The notes under the pieces were generated by a model. It was not told the DNA's origin and searched no databases. It saw only the letters and a list, made by a program, of their open reading frames with translations. A program made the translations under genes and the position numbers. A stretch of DNA of 9,955 nt, taken from Spirochaetales bacterium (lineage in GTDB: Bacteria > Spirochaetota > Spirochaetia > Sphaerochaetales > Sphaerochaetaceae). Numbering within the stretch: position 1 is the stretch's first letter; each line of letters starts with the position of its first letter. The stretch lies in the NCBI GenBank assembly GCA_022771185.1, contig JALFCJ010000207.1:1-9955 (forward strand), given 5' to 3'. Positions 6,114-9,955 of the stretch are shown here, one piece after another.

Positions 6114-6976
6114 TCTATGTTCCTCGCTTGTTCTCTTATATCTTCCAGTGCATCCTTCATTTTTACGACTTCCAAGTTGATCTCAACCATCTGGCTCTTA
6201 CTAGCAGTGGTATTGATCTCTCTGTTCATCTCCTGACATAAGAAGTCCAGCTTCTTTCCTACGCTTTCATCGCTTTCAAGAAGCTTGTCGTATTCAGAGA
6301 GATGGACTTTTAGTCTTGAGCACTCTTCGTTGATAGAGTACTTCACAAGAAGAGCAGCCACTTCACTAAGGAATCTTGGGTCATCCTTCCCCTTCTCTCC
6401 CAAGAGCTCTTCATATTTTTCAAGAAGTATTTTCTTGAAGTATTCTTCCATCTCATCTTTTTTGCTTAGGATTATCTCGAGAGAAGCCTTAAACTTCGCA
6501 CCAAGTTTCTCCAAGTCTTTCTTAGTGCCTTCCCCTTCTCTCTTCTTATTCTCAAGTAGCATCGCCAAGGCTTCTCTGACAGCGCTTTCTACACCTTCTT
6601 TATAGTAATCCTGATCTACAGTGCGAGTGTTTGAAATAACACCCTCCAGTGTTGTGTAGAAGCCTGCATCAGGAAGAGCTGCGCCAGTTAGAGAGGAGAT
6701 ACGCTCAATAGAGTTTTTATACTGCGTAAGAAGATTTTCATCCAACACCAATTCACTGGGCATTGAGAGAGTCTTAAGTTTCAAAGAAACATCCAAGTGC
6801 CCTCGACTTACTGTTTTCTTTATCTCTTCGTCTACATATGTCTCATAAGAAGACAACAGCGGATTGATTGTGTGGGAGATATCGAGATAACGGTTATTAT
6901 AGCTTTTTATCTCCACTTCCAAAATATAATCGCTGGACTTATATATACTGTGGCCGTAGCCTGTCATGCTTTTCAT
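6110..6976 (-). CDS. yicC: YicC-family endoribonuclease
   Basis: YicC proteins are endoribonucleases that affect RNA turnover, including small RNAs in E. coli. The 288 residues match the usual family length of about 290. The N-terminal YicC domain opens with MKSMTGYG, then EIKSYNNRYLDI (22-33) and SRGHLDV (57-63). The C-terminal DUF1732 domain ends in the strongly conserved KKLDFLCQEMNREINT (241-256), then ASKS and MKDALEDIREQARNIE (273-288). AGAGGT lies 6 nt before the ATG, and the ATG shares one base with the upstream stop (TAATG at 6974-6978). In many bacteria yicC sits next to a nucleotide kinase gene such as gmk and rpoZ; here cmk takes the kinase place. Confidence is high. Confidence 0.93.
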   Translation of the reverse strand: MKSMTGYGHSIYKSSDYILEVEIKSYNNRYLDISHTINPLLSSYETYVDEEIKKTVSRGHLDVSLKLKTLSMPSELVLDENLLTQYKNSIERISSLTGAALPDAGFYTTLEGVISNTRTVDQDYYKEGVESAVREALAMLLENKKREGEGTKKDLEKLGAKFKASLEIILSKKDEMEEYFKKILLEKYEELLGEKGKDDPRFLSEVAALLVKYSINEECSRLKVHLSEYDKLLESDESVGKKLDFLCQEMNREINTTASKSQMVEINLEVVKMKDALEDIREQARNIE

Positions 6977-7401
6977 TATTCTACCTCTGTATTATTGAGT
7001 GTAACTATTTCTCTCTCGCTTTCCACTTTGATGGATCTAAGAAGATTAACGCCCTCTTCCTCTGTCCTTGCAATTGCTACTCCAGAAAGATGCTTAGTCA
7101 GCGGAGAGTATATTACTCTTTCAAAGGCCTTCTTAAGGTCCAATACTGCTTTATCGTCATAAGAATATAGAATGACTACAAAATATGCGTCACATAGCAT
7201 CTTTGCCCAAAGAGTAGGATCATTAAATATATTTACTCCTGGATAAAGAGCAACAATCTTCCCAGAGAAAGATTCTTTCTCTTCTTTGAACTCATCCTTA
7301 GACCAAATAGATAATACTTTTCCCAGCCTTAAAGAAAATGAGGGTGCACTGCAGTGCATCCTCACCTCTTCCGGCATAGTGTTTTTTTTCTTGCCGAACA
7401 T
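6976..7401 (-). CDS. Unrecognised 141-residue protein upstream of yicC
   Basis: I do not recognise this protein. It starts MFGKKKNT and has a predicted alpha/beta pattern with hydrophobic strands (GKIVALYPGV, AYFVVILYSY, LSGVAIAR) alternating with helices (LWAKMLCDAY, AVLDLKKAFERVIY), like a small Rossmann-like or CheY-like domain but without its signature residues. No signal peptide or membrane helix is evident. The open frame runs on upstream to ATG 7587, but that extension overlaps a convincing zinc-ribbon gene in another frame, so it is rejected. ATG 7401, 17 nt after that gene's stop and with TAGG before it, is the best start. ATG 7359, with GAGGTGAGG directly upstream, is an alternative and lies within a hairpin. 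The stop overlaps the yicC start by one base. There is a run of eight A in codons 4-7. Confidence 0.65.
   Translation of the reverse strand: MFGKKKNTMPEEVRMHCSAPSFSLRLGKVLSIWSKDEFKEEKESFSGKIVALYPGVNIFNDPTLWAKMLCDAYFVVILYSYDDKAVLDLKKAFERVIYSPLTKHLSGVAIARTEEEGVNLLRSIKVESEREIVTLNNTEVE
7341..7362. repeat. 22-bp near-perfect palindrome over an internal start codon
   Basis: The centre TGCACTGCAGTGCA (7345-7358) is a perfect 14-bp palindrome. Extending it to 7341-7362 gives 10 of 11 complementary positions. In the minus-strand mRNA it would fold into a stem with a UGCA loop covering the alternative ATG at 7359 of the 141-residue gene. Confidence 0.6.
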
Positions 7402-7417
7402 AAAGCCTATTAAAAAG

Positions 7418-7582
7418 TTACTTTGAGAGCTTGGCGTTGCACTCTTTGCAGATCTTGACCTTAGCTCCGTCAATTTCCTTTTCATAAAGGCACTTGACAG
7501 CAGTTCTCTTGCATACTGGGCATTCTGCTCTTCCGTTGTTGAACTGATCTCTGATGCCGCTTCCTCTATGTGCTTTGGACAT
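7418..7582 (-). CDS. Small zinc-ribbon protein, 54 residues
   Basis: This small gene gives a 54-residue basic protein starting MSKAHRGSGIRDQF, with two Cys pairs, CPVC (21-24) and CKEC (45-48). They are separated by about 20 residues including YEKEIDGAKVKI, a typical zinc ribbon. Such ribbons bind nucleic acid or protein; the actual role is unknown, and I recall similar short proteins in spirochaetes without being able to verify it. AAGGAG ends 6 nt before ATG 7582. The competing ATG at 7587, which opens a longer frame, is only 1 nt from it, so the Shine-Dalgarno decides for this frame. It is the first gene after the operon promoter, ahead of the unknown protein, yicC, cmk, rpoZ and miaA, so a role in RNA or translation is plausible from context only. 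Confidence 0.85.
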   Translation of the reverse strand: MSKAHRGSGIRDQFNNGRAECPVCKRTAVKCLYEKEIDGAKVKICKECNAKLSK

Positions 7583-7614
7583 GTCATTCTCCTTGTTTGT
7601 TAATTAACTCTGTT

Positions 7615-7644
7615 AGAATAGTTGAATCTATGCCTTTCGGTCAA
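7615..7644 (-). promoter_or_regulatory. Promoter of the zinc ribbon-yicC-cmk-rpoZ-miaA operon
   Basis: On the minus strand, TTGACC (7644-7639) and TATTCT (7620-7615) are 18 nt apart, a good sigma70-type match. Transcription would start near 7608, about 26 nt before the ATG at 7582, with the Shine-Dalgarno in between. It lies just after the stop of the 235-residue gene. Confidence 0.55.
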
Positions 7645-7658
7645 TAGTGTTGTTTCTA

Positions 7659-8366
7659 TTAAGAAAACGACTTTCTTGGCTTGAAGTATCTATTCTTGCC
7701 GTCAACCTTGGCTACGATGACTACTCCTGGAATCTTTTCTGTTTCTTTTGCAAAGTGTGAAAGATCGTCAAAGAAACTCATCCACTCTCCGCCGTCATGA
7801 GGAACATCTATCTGGAAGTCGCCGTTATCAGAGAGAGCCGTAGCAAGATTTGCTGGCATATCGATGACCTTTGTCTCGATATTAGGGATATCGACTTCAT
7901 CCATTGCCTTTACGACAACATGGTATGCACCGTTTTTATGCCAGATTACATGGACAAAAGTATCATTTCTATCCATCTCTTCGTGTCTGAGGATGAAATA
8001 GCACATTCCTGGGAATGAAGCCATTGTCAAATCATCAAGAGGAGTCATGTGGAACATCTTGTCTTCGTCATCTTCCGAGTAGTAATAAGAGACGCTATCA
8101 GCATATCCACGCTTTCTCAGTAGCTCCTGATATCCCTTGATATACTTCTCAAGCTTCTCCATCAAATCATAGTCTCTCTCTTCTTCAGTAAAGACATGAT
8201 ATTTGAAGTGTGTTATAGGCTGGAGATGATCATCAGATTCATATAGGTATTTGAGATCCATCTCATCGAAGTCCATTACAATATATAATCCGCCGTGGTT
8301 TTCAGGTTCAGTTAAGATTCCACCGCCCTTTTTAAGATTGGATTGGTTTTCAAGTGTTTTCTTCAT
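7659..8366 (-). CDS. Unrecognised acidic 235-residue protein
   Basis: I do not recognise a family. The protein is soluble-looking, with no signal peptide or membrane helix, and acidic, with many Asp/Glu in its central part (YYYSEDDEDKMF). It has regular strand-helix alternation, such as GGLYIVMDFDEMDL near 30-43, TFVHVIWHKNGAYHVVVKAMDE in the middle, and a C-terminal strand IPGVVIVAKVDGKNRYF before a basic end (KPRKSFS). The start at 8366 is chosen because GGAGG (8375-8379) lies 8 nt upstream. ATG 8381, five codons earlier, has no ribosome binding site and would lie within about 5 nt of the predicted transcription start. It is likely a single-gene transcript with its own promoter. No terminator is visible before the next promoter, so some readthrough into the zinc-ribbon operon is possible. 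Confidence 0.8.
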   Translation of the reverse strand: MKKTLENQSNLKKGGGILTEPENHGGLYIVMDFDEMDLKYLYESDDHLQPITHFKYHVFTEEERDYDLMEKLEKYIKGYQELLRKRGYADSVSYYYSEDDEDKMFHMTPLDDLTMASFPGMCYFILRHEEMDRNDTFVHVIWHKNGAYHVVVKAMDEVDIPNIETKVIDMPANLATALSDNGDFQIDVPHDGGEWMSFFDDLSHFAKETEKIPGVVIVAKVDGKNRYFKPRKSFS

Positions 8367-8391
8367 TTTTATTTCCTCCATCTCTAATATG

Positions 8392-8400
8392 GTTATATCA
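8392..8400 (-). promoter_or_regulatory. Extended -10 promoter of the 235-residue gene
   Basis: The minus strand reads TGATATAAC, a TGn extended -10 followed by a 5/6 match to TATAAT. The -35 region is poor (TTTTAT at 17 nt). Transcription would start near 8385, about 6 nt before the GGAGG ribosome binding site. Direct GCAACA repeats lie upstream. Confidence 0.45.
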
Positions 8401-8429
8401 CTAGAAATGTAAAGATAAAAGCAAAAAAT

Positions 8430-8445
8430 GCAACAAAACGCAACA
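8430..8445. repeat. Two GCAACA direct repeats 10 bp apart
   Basis: GCAACA occurs at 8430-8435 and 8440-8445, one helical turn apart, about 45-60 bp upstream of the predicted start of the 235-residue gene. The spacing is what an activator or repressor site would show, but the repeat is short. Confidence 0.35.
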
Positions 8446-8616
8446 GATATTTTTTAATCGATAAAGATGTTATCAGAAAGCAGCAAAAAACATATAGGGA
8501 GGAATCTTTATTACCCCGTCTTCAACTACCTGGATTTTGATATATTTGAAAAGATATTGTTTAATTCTTTTTACCCTTGTTAACTTATTCTTTTGAATAA
8601 TACACAAGGTAATAAA

Positions 8617-8685
8617 TGCTCAAATCCCCCAGCTACACGCAAAGTAAGAATTGCTCAACCCCCTAGCAATACGCAAAGTAAGACG
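8617..8685. repeat. Imperfect 34-35 bp tandem repeat, two copies
   Basis: Copy 1 (8617-8651) and copy 2 (8652-8685) both start TGCTCAA, pass through CCCCC and a GC-rich middle, and end in ACGCAAAGTAAGA (8637-8649 and 8671-8683). Copy 2 lacks one base. The region is otherwise very AT-rich, so the conserved GC-containing core stands out. Confidence 0.75.
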
Positions 8686-8763
8686 TTTAACTACATATAA
8701 TTTTTATATAACTTTGGTTATATGCTATTTTTATGGAAAATATGAAATAGATCTACATTAAAT

Positions 8764-8789
8764 AAGTCTAAGAGATCGTCTTAAGACTT
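8764..8789. repeat. Bulged inverted repeat (hairpin)
   Basis: AAGTCTAAGA (8764-8773) pairs with TCTTAAGACTT (8779-8789) around a GATCG loop, with one bulged A. A T-run (TTTTTT) lies about 11 nt further on the plus strand, too far for a classical terminator. It contains the palindrome GTCTTAAGAC. It could be an operator or a weak terminator for the minus-strand unit ending at 8876. Confidence 0.45.
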
Positions 8790-8875
8790 CTACCTTACGA
8801 TTTTTTCAGGAAGAAGAGTTAATAAGAATGGTGCTAATTTTCTTGTTCAGATAGTTAGACCTATAAACATAACTC

Positions 8876-9076
8876 TTATTCCATATCCTCTATTCCATAC
8901 TCTCCATATAAAGAAAGAAGTTTGGCATAGAAACCTTTCTTGCCCATAGCTTCTCTGAATGTTATTGTCTTAGTCTTATTCTCTTTCTTGAGTTTATCTA
9001 TCTCGATTTCGCACTCTTTATATAATCTCTTTATATCAGAGTGCATCTTTCTATATTTTTCCAACTCATCATTCAT
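8876..9076 (-). CDS. Small coiled-coil protein, 66 residues, coupled to the phosphorylase gene
   Basis: The family is not recognised. The first half (MNDELEKYRKMHSDIKRLYK, continuing to about residue 35) is highly charged and helical with heptad-like spacing, so a short coiled coil is likely. The second half (TFREAMGKKGFYAKLLSLYG) looks like a compact helical segment, and the end is acidic (EDME). There is no signal peptide, membrane helix or Cys pair. The start is well supported: GGAGGT lies 6 nt before the ATG, and the ATG overlaps the stop of the phosphorylase gene by 4 nt. Coupled expression suggests a related role or simply operon economy. No function can be assigned. Confidence 0.75.
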   Translation of the reverse strand: MNDELEKYRKMHSDIKRLYKECEIEIDKLKKENKTKTITFREAMGKKGFYAKLLSLYGEYGIEDME

Positions 9077-9750
9077 CGTAATACCTCCAATGCCGCCTTA
9101 AGAGTAACATTAGACATTTCCACTTCATCTTTTTCTTCAGAGAAGCTGAAGTCATCTTTAACGCCTGTGCACCAATTGATTGAATAACAAAGGGCCGCCA
9201 TCTTTATTCCTTTTTCCAGCATAAGTGTCATCTCACTTCCCCCTGTCATTCCAACTACATCAGCGCCAAGTATTCTATAAGCGTTGACCTCAGCCTTTGT
9301 CTCGAACCTTGGGCCATTTGTAGTAAGATAAATTACACCCTCTTCTGCTTCCTGCAGAGCAGTCTTTAGTTTCTTTGATAGATTCTTATCAAAAGGATTA
9401 GATACTGATGTGTGCTTTACTCTCTCAGAGAAGAAAGTGATGTTACGCCCAGAGAAGTCCATATAATCTGAGATAATTCCATATCCTCCCATCTTTACTT
9501 TTTCTGTAATAGAGCCCACGCAATATATTCCAACGACTTCATCTACCCCCAATAGACTAAAGGCCTCGATATTTGCCAAGTAGTTTATTTTGTGAGGAGG
9601 GATGGAATGATTACTACAGTGTCGGGGAATGATCACAACGCCGTCATAAACAAAGTACTCTACTTCTCCATACTTTGTTTCGATTACATGAGAGTTTCTC
9701 TTTATTTCTTCTATTTTATCTACGCCTGTTCCTGCAATGATTCCTTTCAT
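9073..9750 (-). CDS. Methylthioadenosine/purine nucleoside phosphorylase (MTAP/MTIP subfamily)
   Basis: This PNP-family enzyme cleaves a purine nucleoside with phosphate. The 225 residues show the MTAP subfamily signature: GTG near the N-terminus (7-9), PRHCSNH (42-48), PPHKINYLAN (51-60), GPRFET (146-151) and GMTGGSE (167-173). The base-recognition segment reads SINWCTG with Asn192, where adenine-specific MTAP has Asp in TDYDCW. Asn at this place goes with 6-oxopurine substrates, as in methylthioinosine or guanosine-type enzymes, so the substrate may not be methylthioadenosine. ATG 9750 matches the family N-terminus but has no clear Shine-Dalgarno. ATG 9768 (AGGT upstream) and GTG 9801 are longer alternatives. 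The 66-residue gene follows with a 4-nt overlap. The reaction class is well supported; the substrate is inferred. Confidence 0.85.
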   Translation of the reverse strand: MKGIIAGTGVDKIEEIKRNSHVIETKYGEVEYFVYDGVVIIPRHCSNHSIPPHKINYLANIEAFSLLGVDEVVGIYCVGSITEKVKMGGYGIISDYMDFSGRNITFFSERVKHTSVSNPFDKNLSKKLKTALQEAEEGVIYLTTNGPRFETKAEVNAYRILGADVVGMTGGSEMTLMLEKGIKMAALCYSINWCTGVKDDFSFSEEKDEVEMSNVTLKAALEVLR

Positions 9751-9783
9751 AGAGTCAGAATAACACATATTGCGATTACCTAA

Positions 9784-9813
9784 AATACACTCATTCTTCA
9801 CTCAAGGATTCAA
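9784..9813 (-). promoter_or_regulatory. Possible promoter of the phosphorylase gene
   Basis: Minus-strand TTGAAT (9813-9808) and TGTATT (9789-9784) are 18 nt apart, both 4/6 matches. Transcription would start near 9776, upstream of both ATG 9768 and ATG 9750 but downstream of GTG 9801, which would rule out the longest start if the promoter is real. Confidence 0.3.
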
Positions 9814-9820
9814 ACTTTTA

Positions 9821-9849
9821 TTGCCCCAAAAAGGAAGAAGGATTAGAGT
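9821..9849 (+). promoter_or_regulatory. Promoter of the exported protein gene
   Basis: TTGCCC (9821-9826) and TAGAGT (9844-9849) are separated by 17 nt, each a 4/6 match. Transcription would begin near 9856, about 26 nt before the ATG at 9882, with AAGGAG between them. Confidence 0.4.
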
Positions 9850-9881
9850 ATTTTGAGATAACTAACTAAGGAGAGATATTA

Positions 9882-9955
9882 ATGAAGACAGTCAAAACAA
9901 CAGCAGTTCTTCTTATGCTCGTCGTATTCACAGTATCTTCTCTCTTTGCAACAGG
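9882..9955 (+). CDS. Exported protein, N-terminal signal peptide only (3' end outside window)
   Basis: Only 24 codons are present. They encode a typical Sec signal peptide: a basic start (MKTVK), a hydrophobic core (AVLLMLVVFTV) and an SSLFA end with a likely signal peptidase I site after Ala23. There is no lipobox Cys in the visible part. AAGGAG (9868-9873) is 8 nt before the ATG, and a plausible promoter lies upstream. It is transcribed divergently from the phosphorylase gene. The mature protein is not visible, so no function can be given. Confidence 0.8.
   Translation, partial: MKTVKTTAVLLMLVVFTVSSLFAT

Larger units (their letters stand above)
8401..8875. other. Gene-free AT-rich region between the 235-residue gene and the 66-residue gene
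   Basis: No open frame here has a plausible start, Shine-Dalgarno and composition, and no tRNA or rRNA pattern is seen. The stretch holds the upstream region of the minus-strand promoter at 8392-8400, helically phased GCAACA repeats, an imperfect 34-bp tandem repeat and a bulged hairpin, each listed separately. The rest is AT-rich sequence with no recognisable content. It could be remnant DNA or hold a small RNA, but neither can be shown. Confidence 0.6.

Noticed and set aside
6285..7170. Plus-strand frames antisense to yicC and the preceding gene
   Set aside because: Ser/Phe/Leu-rich shadows of a purine-rich coding strand; yicC is certain on the other strand.
7402..7587. N-terminal extension of the 141-residue protein to 203 residues (ATG 7587)
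   Set aside because: It overlaps a zinc-ribbon gene in another frame, its ATG is 1 nt from GGAG, and the extra residues (rich in Ser, Glu and Ala) look like out-of-frame translation.
7659..7680. Hairpin AAGAAA / TTTCTT as terminator of the 235-residue gene
   Set aside because: AT-only stem within the coding end and no following T-run.
8617..8685. CRISPR array
   Set aside because: Only two copies lie directly adjacent without spacers and differ at several positions; no cas genes are nearby.
8814..8877. Inverted repeat AAGAGTTA / TAACTCTT near the end of the 66-residue gene
   Set aside because: Only 8 bp, AT-rich and 48 nt apart, so likely by chance.

Overview
The window looks like chromosomal DNA of a low-GC spirochaete, perhaps of the Sphaerochaeta/Treponema group. 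This is inferred from three things: a cytidylate kinase of the archaeal/spirochaetal type with an Asn-containing P-loop, a short omega subunit beginning with an IPLDKLI segment, and the order zinc ribbon - unknown - yicC - cmk - rpoZ - miaA. No database search was possible. No rRNA, tRNA, CRISPR array, complete insertion sequence or phage gene is visible.

Layout. (1) Positions 1-3932, plus strand: the 3' end of folC, a short RqcH (NFACT) protein, a divergent Memo-family protein and a single-pass membrane protein whose cytoplasmic part resembles a dead protein kinase. Each gene overlaps the next, and a clear intrinsic terminator closes the unit at 3938-3965. (2) Positions 4077-4367, plus strand: a solitary HipB-like XRE regulator in an AT-rich island, with no HipA partner in the window. 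(3) Positions 7644 down to 4393, minus strand: a promoter, then a 54-residue zinc-ribbon protein, an unrecognised 141-residue protein, yicC, cmk, rpoZ and miaA, with a probable internal promoter before rpoZ. (4) Positions 8400 down to 7659, minus strand: an unrecognised acidic 235-residue protein with its own extended -10 promoter. (5) Positions 8401-8875: an AT-rich gene-free stretch with an imperfect 34-bp tandem repeat and a hairpin. (6) Positions 9813 down to 8876, minus strand: a methylthioadenosine/purine nucleoside phosphorylase followed by a 66-residue coiled-coil protein. (7) From 9882, plus strand: the start of an exported protein, with the window ending inside or just after its signal peptide.

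How the genes fit together. The 7582-4393 operon is a housekeeping RNA and nucleotide cluster: YicC (RNA turnover), Cmk (CMP phosphorylation), omega (RNA polymerase) and MiaA (tRNA A37 modification). The 369-3932 unit is less conventional. It joins a ribosome rescue factor to a Memo protein with a changed metal site and to a membrane pseudokinase-like protein, and it is the best candidate here for an undescribed functional unit. Several genes appear to use TTG starts or starts inside longer open frames, so automatic start calls deserve scrutiny.
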